Notes: generated by a model not told the origin, from the letters alone. A stretch of 56,261 nt of DNA from Magnetospirillum sp. WYHS-4 (GCA_039908345.1 JAMOBD010000001.1:193712-249972), one strand, 5' to 3'. Positions 17,938 through 26,351 are shown, counted from the first letter of the stretch. Program-made: numbers and translations.

Positions 17938-18578
17938 CCATAGCCATCGTCGATTACGGGTCCGGCAACCTCAGGTCCTGCGCCAAGGCCTTCGAGCGGG
18001 CGGCGGCCGACCTGGGCCTGTCCGTCCCCGTGGTGGTCACCGCCGATCCCGGCCGGGTGGCGGCGGCGGATCGTATCGTGCTGCCCGGCGTCGGGGCTTT
18101 CGGCGACTGCCGACGGGGCCTGGAAGCCTTGCCCGGCATGATCGAGACCCTGGAACGCCAAGTCCTGGGCAAGGGCCGGCCCTTCTTCGGCATCTGCGTC
18201 GGCATGCAGTTGATGGCGACGCGTGGCCTGGAGCATGGCAACTTTCCCGGCCTCGGGTGGATTCCCGGCGTGGTTCAGGCGCTGGAGCCCACCGATTCCG
18301 CCCTCAAGATACCGCACATGGGCTGGAACGAACTGCGCCTCGAGGCGGCGGACCATCCGCTGTTTGCCGGCCTGGCCGACGGCAGCCACGTCTATTTCGT
18401 CCATTCCTACGCCCTGCGCGCCCAGAATCGGGCTCATATCCTCGCCGTCGCCGACTACGGCGGCCCGGTGACCGCCGTGGTGGGGCGCGACAACATGGTC
18501 GGCACCCAGTTCCATCCCGAGAAAAGCCAAGCCGTGGGCCTCAAGCTGATCGCCAATTTCCTGAAGTGGACGCCATGA
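17934..18578 (+). CDS. hisH: Imidazole glycerol phosphate synthase, glutaminase subunit
   Basis: 214 residues, class I glutamine amidotransferase that feeds ammonia to His[12 protein letters not shown] starts the protein, the nucleophile is in GICVGMQLM, and the His/Glu of the triad are in TQFHPEKSQ. The ATG overlaps the DUF2628 stop (ATGA) and its own stop overlaps hisA by four bases. Complete and normal in length. Confidence 0.96.
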   Translation: MTIAIVDYGSGNLRSCAKAFERAAADLGLSVPVVVTADPGRVAAADRIVLPGVGAFGDCRRGLEALPGMIETLERQVLGKGRPFFGICVGMQLMATRGLEHGNFPGLGWIPGVVQALEPTDSALKIPHMGWNELRLEAADHPLFAGLADGSHVYFVHSYALRAQNRAHILAVADYGGPVTAVVGRDNMVGTQFHPEKSQAVGLKLIANFLKWTP

Positions 18579-19300
18579 TCTTCCTGCCCGCCATCGACCT
18601 CAAGGACGGCCAGTGCGTCCGCCTTCTGCGCGGCGAGATGGACAAGGCCACCGTGTTCGGCGACGACCCCGCCGCCCAGGCCCGCAAATTCCAGGACGCC
18701 GGCTGCGAGTGGCTGCACGTGGTCGACCTGAACGGCGCCTTCGCCGGCCGGCCGGTCAACGCCGACGCGGTGCTGGCGATCCTGGCCGCCGTCGCCATGA
18801 AAATCGAACTGGGCGGCGGCATCCGGACCCTGGAAACCGTGGATTTCTGGCTCGGCCAGGGAGTGGCGCGGGTCATCCTGGGCACCGTGGCGCTACGCGA
18901 CCCGGATCTTGTGAAGGAAGCCTGCCGCCGTCATCCGGGCCGCGTCGCGGTGGGCATCGACGCCAAGGACGGCTTCGTCGCCGTGGAAGGCTGGGCGGAG
19001 GTTTCGGCCATGACCGCTCTCGACTTGGCCCGCCGGTTCGAAGACGCGGGCGTTTCCGCCATCGTCTATACCGATATCGCCCGCGACGGCGCCATGCAGG
19101 GCCCCAACACCGAAGCCACGGTGGCCTTGGCCCGCGCGGTCTCGATTCCCGTCATCGCCTCGGGCGGCGTGTCGTCCATGGCGGACCTGGCGGCGCTGAA
19201 GGCGGCGGGCGGCGACATCCTGGAAGGGGCGATCAGCGGCCGGGCCGTCTACGACGGCCGCATCGATCCGGCCGCGGCCGTCGCGTTCCTGAGGGCCTGA
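18575..19300 (+). CDS. hisA: ProFAR isomerase HisA
   Basis: 241-residue TIM-barrel isomerase. The catalytic Asp is in the first strand ([14 protein letters not shown]), phosphate-binding segments are ELGGGIR and VIASGGVSS, and the second catalytic Asp is in [10 protein letters not shown]. The start overlaps hisH by four bases and hisF follows after three bases. The half-barrel repeat typical of HisA/HisF is visible. Confidence 0.96.
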   Translation: MIFLPAIDLKDGQCVRLLRGEMDKATVFGDDPAAQARKFQDAGCEWLHVVDLNGAFAGRPVNADAVLAILAAVAMKIELGGGIRTLETVDFWLGQGVARVILGTVALRDPDLVKEACRRHPGRVAVGIDAKDGFVAVEGWAEVSAMTALDLARRFEDAGVSAIVYTDIARDGAMQGPNTEATVALARAVSIPVIASGGVSSMADLAALKAAGGDILEGAISGRAVYDGRIDPAAAVAFLRA

Positions 19301-19303
19301 GCC

Positions 19304-20065
19304 ATGCTGAAGACCCGCATCATCCCCTGCCTGGACGTGAACAACGGCCGCGTGGTCAAGGGCGTCAACTTCGTCAATCTGGTGGACGCGGGCGATCCGG
19401 TGGAACAGGCCCGGCTCTACGACCGGGAAGGCGCCGACGAACTGACCTTCCTCGACATCACCGCCAGCCATGAAGGCCGCGACACCATCTACGACGTGGT
19501 GGCCCGCACGGCCGAACAATGCTTCATGCCGCTTACGGTGGGCGGCGGGGTGCGTCGGGTGGAAGATATCCGAAAGCTGCTGCTGGCCGGAGCCGACAAG
19601 GTCTCCATCAACACGGCGGCGGTGAAGAATCCCGAATTCGTGCGCGAGGCGGCGGAAAAATTCGGCAGCCAGTGCATCGTGGTCTCGGTGGACGCCAAGA
19701 CCGTGGCGCCCGGCAAATACGAGATCTTCACCCACGGCGGGCGCAATCCGACGGACCTGGACGCGGTGGAATGGTCGAAGCGCATGGCGGCCTACGGGGC
19801 GGGCGAAATCCTGCTCACCTCCATGGACCGTGATGGCACCAAGCAGGGTTTCAACCTGCCTCTCACCCGGGCCATCTCGGACGCCGTGACGATCCCGGTG
19901 ATCGCGTCCGGCGGGGTGGGGACCCTGGACCATCTGGTGGAAGGGGTGCTCGAAGGCCATGCCTCGGCGGTGCTGGCCGCCTCCATCTTCCACTTCGGCA
20001 CCCACAGCATCCGCCAGGCCAAGGAACATATGCGGGCGGCGGGCGTCGCCGTCAGGATCGACTGA
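19304..20065 (+). CDS. hisF: Imidazole glycerol phosphate synthase, cyclase subunit
   Basis: 253 residues, the synthase partner of His[17 protein letters not shown] carries the first catalytic Asp, LTVGGGVR and [10 protein letters not shown] are the phosphate sites, and [11 protein letters not shown] carries the second Asp. It lies 3 bases after hisA and 2 bases before hisE, so one transcript is expected. Confidence 0.97.
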   Translation: MLKTRIIPCLDVNNGRVVKGVNFVNLVDAGDPVEQARLYDREGADELTFLDITASHEGRDTIYDVVARTAEQCFMPLTVGGGVRRVEDIRKLLLAGADKVSINTAAVKNPEFVREAAEKFGSQCIVVSVDAKTVAPGKYEIFTHGGRNPTDLDAVEWSKRMAAYGAGEILLTSMDRDGTKQGFNLPLTRAISDAVTIPVIASGGVGTLDHLVEGVLEGHASAVLAASIFHFGTHSIRQAKEHMRAAGVAVRID

Positions 20066-20067
20066 AC

Positions 20068-20391
20068 ATGAACCACGTGCTGGACCGCCTGTTCGCCATC
20101 GTCGCCGGCCGCAGGGGCGCCGATCCGAAGGCGTCTTACACGGCCAAGCTGTTCGCCGACGGCCGCTCCAAGATCTGCCAGAAGCTGGGCGAGGAGGCGG
20201 TGGAAACCGTGATCGCCGGAACGGCGGGAACGTCGGCCCAGGTGGCATCGGAAAGCGCCGATCTGCTTTATCACCTGCTGGTGTTATGGGCCGATGCCGG
20301 GGTTGGGCCGCAGGACGTCTGGGCGATCCTCGAAAAGCGGGAAGGAACCTCGGGCCTGGCCGAAAAGGCGGCCCGGAAGGAGACGCCATGA
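20068..20391 (+). CDS. hisE: Phosphoribosyl-ATP pyrophosphatase
   Basis: 107-residue stand-alone HisE, second step of histidine synthesis. The all-alpha NTP-pyrophosphatase signature is present: KLGEEAVETVIAG followed by ESADLLYHLLVLWAD, carrying the Mg-binding Glu and Asp. It is not fused to HisI, which is the usual alphaproteobacterial situation; hisI is not in the window. Its end overlaps the HIT gene start by four bases. Confidence 0.95.
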   Translation: MNHVLDRLFAIVAGRRGADPKASYTAKLFADGRSKICQKLGEEAVETVIAGTAGTSAQVASESADLLYHLLVLWADAGVGPQDVWAILEKREGTSGLAEKAARKETP

Positions 20392-20759
20392 CCTACGATC
20401 CGAACAACGTCTTCGCCAAGATCCTGCGGGGGGAAATTCCCTGCAGGAAGGTGCACGAGGACGACTTCGCCCTGGCCTTCCACGACATCGCCCCCCAAGC
20501 GCCGGTGCATGTGCTGGTGATTCCCAAGGGGCCCTATGTTTCCATGGACGACTTCACCGCCCATGCCCCGGCCGAACTGGTGGCCGGCTTCTTTCGGGCG
20601 GTGGGCGAGACGGCGCGCATCCTGGGGCTGGACGGGGAAGGCTACCGCTTCCTTGCCAACACGGGCACCAACGGTCATCAGGAGGTCCCCCACCTGCACG
20701 TCCACATCTTCGGCGGCAAACGCCTGGGGCCGATGCTCAGCCGGCCATCGCAGGTCTAG
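20388..20759 (+). CDS. HIT-family nucleotide-binding protein (HinT-like)
   Basis: 123 residues with the histidine triad HLHVHIFGG near residue 104 and the family start NVFAKILRGEIPCRKVHEDD. HinT-type proteins hydrolyse purine nucleoside phosphoramidates or aminoacyl-adenylates. It is the last gene of the his operon, coupled to hisE by a four-base overlap (ATGA). Its presence there is a frequent neighbour relation in this lineage and does not itself imply a role in histidine synthesis. Confidence 0.92.
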   Translation: MTYDPNNVFAKILRGEIPCRKVHEDDFALAFHDIAPQAPVHVLVIPKGPYVSMDDFTAHAPAELVAGFFRAVGETARILGLDGEGYRFLANTGTNGHQEVPHLHVHIFGGKRLGPMLSRPSQV

Positions 20760-20896
20760 GGCCGATCCTGGAATGACGGAGCCGGCTCTCGTTTCTCGCC
20801 CTTGCCCGGGGGCATCGGGAGAGTCAGGACCTTGAAGACGTCCTGGGGATCGTAGCGACGTAAGCGTCCGCCGATTGGAATCGAAAACTAGTATTG

Positions 20897-20949
20897 TGTC
20901 CCTGGATTCCCTGGATTCCGTCCCCGGATTCCCATGTGTCCCCGGATTC
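20897..20949. repeat. Short direct repeats TGTCCCCGGATTCC
   Basis: Four near-identical units lie almost head to tail: TGTCCCTGGATTCC (20897-20910), CTGGATTCC (20911-20919), GTCCCCGGATTCC (20920-20932) and GTGTCCCCGGATTC (20936-20949). They are in the 286-base gap between the HIT gene and the convergent AmpG-like gene. No gene or clear terminator is otherwise seen in 20760-21045. Confidence 0.6.
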
Positions 20950-21045
20950 GGTAAACACCGGCGATTCCGTGGCCGTATGTGTTGGAACATAGAACGGAAG
21001 GGCTACCTTCCGGGCCCCGCTTCTGCGCCTATTGCGCCGGAAGAT

Positions 21046-22302
21046 TTACACCCGTCTCACCCACCAGATCAGCGCGATGCCCGGCAGGGCGGCCAGCGTG
21101 CTGAGCAGGAAGAAATCGACCCAGCCCAGGCTTTCCGCGAGGAACCCGCCCCAGGACGCGAGCCCCGTCCGCCCCAGCGCCGCCAGGGAGGATAACAGGG
21201 CGTACTGCGTCCCCGTATAGCCGATGTTGCAGAGCCGCGAGATGTAGGCGACGAAGGCCGCCGAGCCCATGCCGCCCGACAGGTTCTCGATGCCGATGGT
21301 GGCGATCAGGAACTGGAGGTCGGCCCCGGCCACGGCTTGGGCGGCGAACATCAGATTCGATGCCGCTTGCAGGACCCCGCAGACGAGCAGACTCCGGAAA
21401 ATGCCTAGCTTCGCCACCAGCACCCCGCCCAGGGCGGTGCCCAGGATGGTGGCGAAGAATCCGAAGACCTTGGACACCGAGGCGATCTCGGACTTGGTGA
21501 AGCCGATCTTCACATAGAAGGGATTGGCCATTACCCCGGCCATGGCGTCGCCGAACTTGTAAAGCACGACGAAGACAAGGATCAGCGCCACGCCCTTGCC
21601 GTGGCGGCGGATCATGTCGAGGAAGGGCCCGCCGAAGGCGTCCTTCGTCCAGGCCAGAAAGGAACGGGGATGCCCGATTGCCGCCAACGGCGTCGTCGGT
21701 TCGCGGTTGACCAGCACGGTCGCCACCCCGACGCCCACCAGCGCCGCCATGGCGGCATAGACGGTGGGCCAGGGCACGGCATCGGCGAGCCACAAGGCCC
21801 CCGCCCCGCTCGCCAGCATGGCGAGGCGATAGCCGAACTGCACCGCCGCCGCCCCGGCGCCATACTGGGCCTCGTCCAGGATTTCCACCCTGTAGGCGTC
21901 GACGACGATGTCCTGGCTGGCCGAACAAAAGGCCACCAGCAGGGCCAGGGCCGCCGTTTCCCAGGGATGGCCGGCCGGATCGACGCCGCCCAGCGCCAGC
22001 AGGGCCGCGATCAGAGCCCCTTGGGTCGCCAGCATCCAGCCCCGCCGCCGGCCGAACAGGGGCGTGAGGATGGGCAGGCCCGCCCGGTCCATGATAGGCG
22101 CCCAGAGGAACTTGAAGGTATAGGGCAGCCCCACCAGGGCGAACAGCCCCACGGCGGCCAGGCTCACCCCGGCCTCGGTCAGGCGTACCGCTAGGGTGGC
22201 GCCGGTCAGCGCCAGGGGCAGGCCGCTGGAAAAGCCCAGAAGGAAGACCGTCAGGATGCGGCGGTCGAGATAGATGCGGAACGCGTCGGCCCAGCCGGTC
22301 AT
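21046..22302 (-). CDS. AmpG-like MFS transporter
   Basis: 418-residue inner-membrane transporter with about 12-14 hydrophobic segments. The start MTGWADAFRIYLDRRILTVF and FLLGFSSGLPLALTGATL, together with YTFKFLWAPIMDR and FCSASQDIVVDAYRVE, match the AmpG muropeptide permease family, which imports anhydromuropeptides for wall recycling. It is the last gene of a coupled run that starts at ccmA, and its ATG overlaps the methyltransferase stop by four bases. Substrate is inferred from family only. Confidence 0.82.
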   Translation of the reverse strand: MTGWADAFRIYLDRRILTVFLLGFSSGLPLALTGATLAVRLTEAGVSLAAVGLFALVGLPYTFKFLWAPIMDRAGLPILTPLFGRRRGWMLATQGALIAALLALGGVDPAGHPWETAALALLVAFCSASQDIVVDAYRVEILDEAQYGAGAAAVQFGYRLAMLASGAGALWLADAVPWPTVYAAMAALVGVGVATVLVNREPTTPLAAIGHPRSFLAWTKDAFGGPFLDMIRRHGKGVALILVFVVLYKFGDAMAGVMANPFYVKIGFTKSEIASVSKVFGFFATILGTALGGVLVAKLGIFRSLLVCGVLQAASNLMFAAQAVAGADLQFLIATIGIENLSGGMGSAAFVAYISRLCNIGYTGTQYALLSSLAALGRTGLASWGGFLAESLGWVDFFLLSTLAALPGIALIWWVRRV

Positions 22303-22979
22303 GACTTGTCGAACACCGCGAAGACGTTGGCCGACCATATCTCGGGCGGGGTCATGACCAGCCGCCCCAGGACCCCGTGCAGCATCCGGTCGAAGACTTG
22401 CCGGCTGGGGCTGCCGAGCCGGTGGGGCAGGCAGCGCGTGCAGACGAAGCCGCAAGCGAGCGCGAGCTGGCGCAGGCTGGACGGGCTGTAGGCCGCCTTG
22501 TGGGTCATGTCGCCGAACTGGTACTGCCCGCCCCAGGGCGAACCCATGTTGGGAACCTTGACCAGCACCCGGGCACCCGGATTGAGCACCGCGCCCAGGG
22601 AGCGCAGCAAATGGGCGCCGTCCTCGTGGGTGAAATGCTCCAGCACGTCGTACATCGCCACCCGATCGAAGCGCCGCCCCTCGGCATCGGCAGCAAGAAA
22701 ATCGCGGACGTCGCCGGCCCGGAAACGGTCGGCCGCCTCGGGCGGAATATGGGGGGCGAGCGCCGGGTCCAGGTCGATGCCCAGGAATTCCGCCACGCCC
22801 TTGGCCTTCAGGTAGGCGAGGAACAGGCCGGTGCCGCAGCCGATCTCGAGCACCGCCATATGGGTTCGGCAGGCCATCGGTTCCCAGAACTCGCGGTCGT
22901 AGCGGCGGACGTGCTTGGCCTTCAGGACCGGGCGCCGGTAGTTCTTGAAGGCGTCGTAGCTGCCGTAGAACTCGCTCAT
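22299..22979 (-). CDS. Class I SAM-dependent methyltransferase
   Basis: 226 residues. Motif I VLEIGCGTGLFLAYLK binds S-adenosylmethionine, followed by FLGIDLDP, a motif IV region FDRVAMYDVLEHF and the segment LNPGARVLVKVPNMGSP, which resemble methyltransferases acting on small molecules or glycans. The substrate is unknown. It overlaps the GT9 gene upstream and the AmpG-like gene downstream by four bases each, so a surface-polysaccharide modification is a reasonable but unproven guess. Confidence 0.82.
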   Translation of the reverse strand: MSEFYGSYDAFKNYRRPVLKAKHVRRYDREFWEPMACRTHMAVLEIGCGTGLFLAYLKAKGVAEFLGIDLDPALAPHIPPEAADRFRAGDVRDFLAADAEGRRFDRVAMYDVLEHFTHEDGAHLLRSLGAVLNPGARVLVKVPNMGSPWGGQYQFGDMTHKAAYSPSSLRQLALACGFVCTRCLPHRLGSPSRQVFDRMLHGVLGRLVMTPPEIWSANVFAVFDKS

Positions 22980-24169
22980 GCCAGCAACTCCTCAACCTTG
23001 GCCCAGGCCTGTTCCGGGGTCACTGCGGCGACGCAAGGGAAGGCGTCGCGGTCGTCGGTCCGTTTCGGGCAACGCCAGAAGCAGTGATAACAGTCCATCG
23101 CCGTCCAGGCGAAGCGGACCGTGGCGGGCGCGATTCCTTCCGGGTAGGGGAAGAAGCAGCCGAAATGGCCGCCGCCGACCACCACCAGCGTCCGGACGCC
23201 CAAGGCCACCGCCAGATGGGCGGGCCCGGAATCGTTGGTCAGCACCAGGGCGGCATGCTTCAGAAGGTCCATCAGTTCGTCCATGGTCGTCTGCCCGATC
23301 AGGTCGATGACGCCCGACGTTTCCGCGAAGGCCTTCAGGCGCTCCACATCGGCCTTCTCGCCGCTGGTGCCCACCACCACGATGCGAAAACCCATGGCAT
23401 GCAGGCGGTCGGCCAGTTTCAGGTAGTTGTCCACCGGCCAGCGCCGGCCCGGAGCGTTGCTGCCGGGGTTGACTACCACGTAGGGGGCGCCCTTGGGGAC
23501 CTTGGGTTCCCGCTCGCGCCATTCCAGCATCGGCGGTACGGCGGGCACCTCGCGGCCCAGGATCTCGGAAACGAAGCGGTAATGCCGGGCCACCTCGTGC
23601 AAGGGATAATGGCCCGTGAAGACCACCCGGCTCGCCTGGCTCAGGTACCAGGCGAAGGTGGATCGCGTCGCCTCGTTGATGTAGGGCAGGGACATTGCCG
23701 TTTGCGGCGCCCCGGCGATCCAGGCCAGGCTGTCGGCCATCAGGGGCCGGCGGAAGAACTGGTCGCAGACCGTAATGGCCGGATTGAGCCGCCGGACCGC
23801 CAGCGCGACGCCGAACCGGTACCAGGGCCGCTTGGCGAAGCGGTGCTCGTCGATGACCATCGTCCGGTAGCCGGAAAAGACAGTTTCGGCCAGTTCGCCC
23901 CAGGCCTTGCAGCCCAGCACGACGATGTCCTCGCGGGGAACGCCGAAGGCCTCGGCGTAATGGTCGAGGCTGGACCGGAACAGCACCATATCGCCGATGC
24001 CGTCCATGCGAATCACCAGCAGCCCCTGGCGCGAACGCCCCACCGGCCAGTGGCGGGCCAGCCAGTCGAAGGGGCGGAACAGCCACCAGCGGCGCGGCAT
24101 GCCGCCCGGCACCAGGCGCCAGAAGGCGTTGGCCTCGAAACGGTGGCCGGCGAGGCGATGCCCGATCAT
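22976..24169 (-). CDS. Glycosyltransferase family 9 (heptosyltransferase-like)
   Basis: 397 residues, GT-B fold. GLLVIRMDGIGDMVLFRS is the family N-terminal motif after a 50-residue extension; the donor-side VNPGSNAPGRRWP and the late TNDSGPAHLAVAL complete the signature. GT9 enzymes add heptose or related sugars to lipopolysaccharide core. A Cys/Trp/His-rich segment near the C-terminus (DCYHCFWRCPKR) is unusual in the family and could bind metal. Its ATG follows the ccmB stop by one base and its stop overlaps the methyltransferase start. Confidence 0.85.
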   Translation of the reverse strand: MIGHRLAGHRFEANAFWRLVPGGMPRRWWLFRPFDWLARHWPVGRSRQGLLVIRMDGIGDMVLFRSSLDHYAEAFGVPREDIVVLGCKAWGELAETVFSGYRTMVIDEHRFAKRPWYRFGVALAVRRLNPAITVCDQFFRRPLMADSLAWIAGAPQTAMSLPYINEATRSTFAWYLSQASRVVFTGHYPLHEVARHYRFVSEILGREVPAVPPMLEWREREPKVPKGAPYVVVNPGSNAPGRRWPVDNYLKLADRLHAMGFRIVVVGTSGEKADVERLKAFAETSGVIDLIGQTTMDELMDLLKHAALVLTNDSGPAHLAVALGVRTLVVVGGGHFGCFFPYPEGIAPATVRFAWTAMDCYHCFWRCPKRTDDRDAFPCVAAVTPEQAWAKVEELLA

Positions 24170-24170
24170 G

Positions 24171-24848
24171 CTATTCGACGGCCTGGCGGACGGCTGCCGC
24201 CGCCGCGAAGGGACAAAGGGCCGCCGCCCCGGCCAGCAGGGCGGCCAGGATCAGCAGTTGCGCCTTGAAGGCCAGCCCGGCGATGGCCGCGTCCACGGCG
24301 CTGACGCCGAAGATCAGCACCGGGATGTAAAGCGGCAGCACCAGCAGCGACAGCAACACCCCCCCCCGACGCGAGCCCAGGATCAAGGCGGCGCCCACGG
24401 CGCCGATCAGGCTGAGGGTGGGGGTGCCGAGCGCGAGCGCCAGCACCAGGATGGCGAACCCCGCCAGGTCCATGTTGAGCAGCAGGGCCAGCAGGGGCGC
24501 GGCCGCGATCAACGGCAGGCCGGTGGTCAGCCAGTGGGCGGCAACCTTGGCGGCCACGGCGGCTTCCAGCGGCAGAGGCGCCAGGGTCAGCAGTTCCAGG
24601 CTGCCGTCCTCGTGGTCGATGGCGAACAGGCGTTCCAGGGACAGCATGGACGCCATGAGCGCCGCCACCCAGATCACTCCGGCGGCGATGCGGGCCAGGA
24701 TGTTGGGCTCCGGCCCCACGCCGAAGGGAAACAGGACCACGGCGAGGACGAAGAACGTGACCACCATCATGCTGTCCATGCCCTGGCGCAACGCCAGGCG
24801 CAGGTCGCGCTTCAAGATGGCGGCCATGCGGGCGAAGGTGCCGCTCAT
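24171..24848 (-). CDS. ccmB: Heme exporter membrane subunit CcmB
   Basis: 225 residues with about six membrane segments. The start RDLRLALRQGMDSMMVVTFF, the FGVGPEPN loop and HEDGSLELL are family landmarks. CcmB forms with CcmA the ABC part of the CcmABCD heme-handling machine of system I cytochrome c maturation, in the inner membrane. It overlaps ccmA by four bases. ccmC and ccmD do not follow; a glycosyltransferase does, one base downstream. Confidence 0.93.
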   Translation of the reverse strand: MSGTFARMAAILKRDLRLALRQGMDSMMVVTFFVLAVVLFPFGVGPEPNILARIAAGVIWVAALMASMLSLERLFAIDHEDGSLELLTLAPLPLEAAVAAKVAAHWLTTGLPLIAAAPLLALLLNMDLAGFAILVLALALGTPTLSLIGAVGAALILGSRRGGVLLSLLVLPLYIPVLIFGVSAVDAAIAGLAFKAQLLILAALLAGAAALCPFAAAAAVRQAVE

Positions 24849-25483
24849 GCCGCCTTCTCCCGACCGGGCTGGAAGAAGGCGAGATCCAGGACCTGGGGGT
24901 CTTCGAGCAGGATTTCCGCATGGGTCGACAACACCGCCATGCCGCCTTCGGCCCGGTGCCGGGCGATGGTTCGTTCCAGGACGGCGATGGAGGCCTTGTC
25001 CAGCGCCGTGGTGGGTTCGTCCAGCAGCCAGAGGGGGGCGGGCGCGGCCAGGACGCGCGCAAGGTTGACCCGCCGCTTCTGGCCGGCCGAAAGAAAGCGG
25101 CCCGGCACCTCGGCCAGGCGCTTCATGGCGAAGGTCGCCAGCGCCGCTTCCACCCTTTCGGCCCCGAAGCCCCGCAGGGAAGCCCAGAAGGCGACGTTCT
25201 CGGCTACCGACAGCACCGGTTTCACCGCATCGTGATGGCCGACGTAATGGAGGCGGGCGCCATGGGCTTCCGGATCTTCGTCCACCGCCTCGCCGTCCCA
25301 GGCCAGCACGCCGGCCGCCGGGCGCAGCAGCCCCGCCATCAGGCGCAAGAGGCTCGACTTGCCCGAGCCGTTGGGGCCGATCAGGACCAGCGCCCCCCCC
25401 GCCTCGAGGGCGAAGTCGAGGCCCGTGAAGACGACGCGTTCGCCGCGGATGCAAGACAGGGAGGTGCCGGAAAAACCCTTCAT
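24845..25483 (-). CDS. ccmA: Heme exporter ATPase CcmA
   Basis: 212-residue ABC ATPase. Walker A is GPNGSGKSS, the signature region is LSAGQKRRVNLAR, Walker B is LWLLDEPTTALD and the switch His is in STHAE. Together with CcmB it powers release of holo-CcmE during cytochrome c maturation. The ATG at 25483 gives a normal length; an in-frame extension to 25615 would run through three strong hairpins and is a leader, not protein. First gene of the run ccmA-ccmB-GT9-methyltransferase-AmpG-like. Confidence 0.93.
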   Translation of the reverse strand: MKGFSGTSLSCIRGERVVFTGLDFALEAGGALVLIGPNGSGKSSLLRLMAGLLRPAAGVLAWDGEAVDEDPEAHGARLHYVGHHDAVKPVLSVAENVAFWASLRGFGAERVEAALATFAMKRLAEVPGRFLSAGQKRRVNLARVLAAPAPLWLLDEPTTALDKASIAVLERTIARHRAEGGMAVLSTHAEILLEDPQVLDLAFFQPGREKAA

Positions 25484-25525
25484 GGCCGCGCACCCTATCC
25501 GAAAGAGCGGCCCTTGAAAAGCGAA

Positions 25526-25605
25526 GGCGGCCGGGCTGAGGGGGGGGAGCCCGGCCGCCGGGCCGGCTTGGGAGCCGGCCGAGGGGACAGAGAGGGGGTC
25601 TCTGT
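25526..25605 (-). promoter_or_regulatory. Triple-hairpin leader upstream of ccmA
   Basis: Three stems in series: 25526-25537 pairs perfectly with 25548-25559 (12 bp, GGCGGCCGGGCT); 25561-25568 pairs with 25573-25580 (GGCCGGCT); 25587-25593 pairs with 25599-25605 (ACAGAGA). Read on the ccmA strand, the last 12-bp stem is followed by TTCGCTTTT, resembling an intrinsic terminator 43 bases before the ccmA start. This is consistent with an attenuator or terminated leader RNA. On the plus strand the array would lie upstream of the phd promoter. Confidence 0.55.
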
Positions 25606-25633
25606 TACCCTCCATATAAGCACCGGATTGTGG

Positions 25634-25651
25634 CTTGATTAGGGCATCAAG
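25634..25651. promoter_or_regulatory. Palindrome CTTGAT-N6-ATCAAG
   Basis: A perfect 6-base inverted repeat with 6-base spacer between the ccmA and phd promoters. It resembles an FNR-type box but has a spacer of 6 instead of 4 between TTGAT and ATCAA. It could be an operator for either divergent unit. Confidence 0.35.
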
Positions 25652-25677
25652 GGTCCCTGGGACTACGGACCGGGCCG

Positions 25678-25716
25678 CTTGACCAACTTGACCAACCAGG
25701 CGCCGGGTAGGATAAT
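25678..25716 (+). promoter_or_regulatory. phd-vapC promoter with tandem operator
   Basis: TTGACC at 25688-25693 and GATAAT at 25711-25716 are spaced by 17 bases, a good sigma-70-type promoter. The nonamer CTTGACCAA is repeated exactly in tandem (25678-25686 and 25687-25695) over the -35 element, fitting an operator for the Phd antitoxin. The predicted transcription start is close to the ATG at 25723, so the message may be almost leaderless, although GGAG lies just before the ATG. Confidence 0.6.
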
Positions 25717-25722
25717 GGAGCC

Positions 25723-25977
25723 ATGAACAGGATCGTCAATCTCTACGAGGCCAAGACCCATCTTTCCAGCCTGGTCGACGCGGTCGCGGCGGGCGAGGAA
25801 GTGGTGATCGCCAAGAACGGCAAACCCAAGGTCCGCCTGATGCCGGTCGAAACCGCCGGGGCCGCGCGGCAGCCCGGACAGCTCAAGGGAAGGATCTGGA
25901 TCGCCGACGATTTCGACGATCCCATGCCGGACGCCGTTCAAGTTGCCTTCGAAGGGGGCGGAGACGACCCCGCGTGA
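25723..25977 (+). CDS. Type II antitoxin, Phd/YefM family
   Basis: 84 residues. The N-terminal DNA-binding half has the family pattern VNLYEAKTHLSSLVDAV followed by GEEVVIAKNGKPKVRLMPV. The acidic C-terminal half (DDFDDPMPD) would wrap the toxin. Start at ATG 25723; GTG of the toxin overlaps its stop. It represses its own promoter in known pairs, and tandem CTTGACCAA repeats lie over the -35 here. Likely role: stabilisation or stress module; not shown to be active. Confidence 0.9.
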   Translation: MNRIVNLYEAKTHLSSLVDAVAAGEEVVIAKNGKPKVRLMPVETAGAARQPGQLKGRIWIADDFDDPMPDAVQVAFEGGGDDPA

Positions 25978-26351
25978 GGTTGCTGCTCGACACCCATGTG
26001 CTGGTCTGGTGGTGGCAGGACGATCCGCGCCTGGGCGGCGCGCCGCGGCGGATGATCGCCGATCCGGCTGTGAAGGTCTTGGTCAGCGCCGTCTCGGCCT
26101 GGGAGATCGCCATCAAGTCGACACTCGGCAAACTACGCCTGGACGGTGACGTCGAGGAACAGGTCGACCTGGCGGGATTCGGGAAGCTGCCCATCGGCTT
26201 CGGTCATGCGGCCGAGGCGGCTCGGTTGCCACCCCATCACGAGGACCCGTTCGACCGCATGCTGATCGCCCAGGCCCGCTGCGAGGGCCTGACTCTGGTA
26301 ACGGCGGATCGGCGCATGGAGCCCTATTCGGTCGCCGTTCTATGGACATGA
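25974..26351 (+). CDS. PIN-domain ribonuclease toxin, VapC type
   Basis: 125 residues beginning at GTG. The acidic PIN residues are present: LLLDTHV (Asp near 6), SAWEIAIK (Glu), HEDPFDRML (Asp) and TADRR (Asp). It would cleave specific RNAs, probably tRNA or rRNA, when free of the antitoxin. Its start overlaps the antitoxin stop (GTGA). The last 28 bases overlap the convergent end of cobN, so the pair appears to have been inserted against, or to share, the cobN 3' end. Confidence 0.9.
   Translation: MRLLLDTHVLVWWWQDDPRLGGAPRRMIADPAVKVLVSAVSAWEIAIKSTLGKLRLDGDVEEQVDLAGFGKLPIGFGHAAEAARLPPHHEDPFDRMLIAQARCEGLTLVTADRRMEPYSVAVLWT

Noticed and set aside
20760..21045. Gene in the gap after the HIT gene
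   Set aside because: Frames there are short, lack ribosome sites and cross the direct repeats.
25635..25650. FNR box upstream of ccmA
   Set aside because: TTGAT and ATCAA are separated by six bases; FNR-type sites need four.
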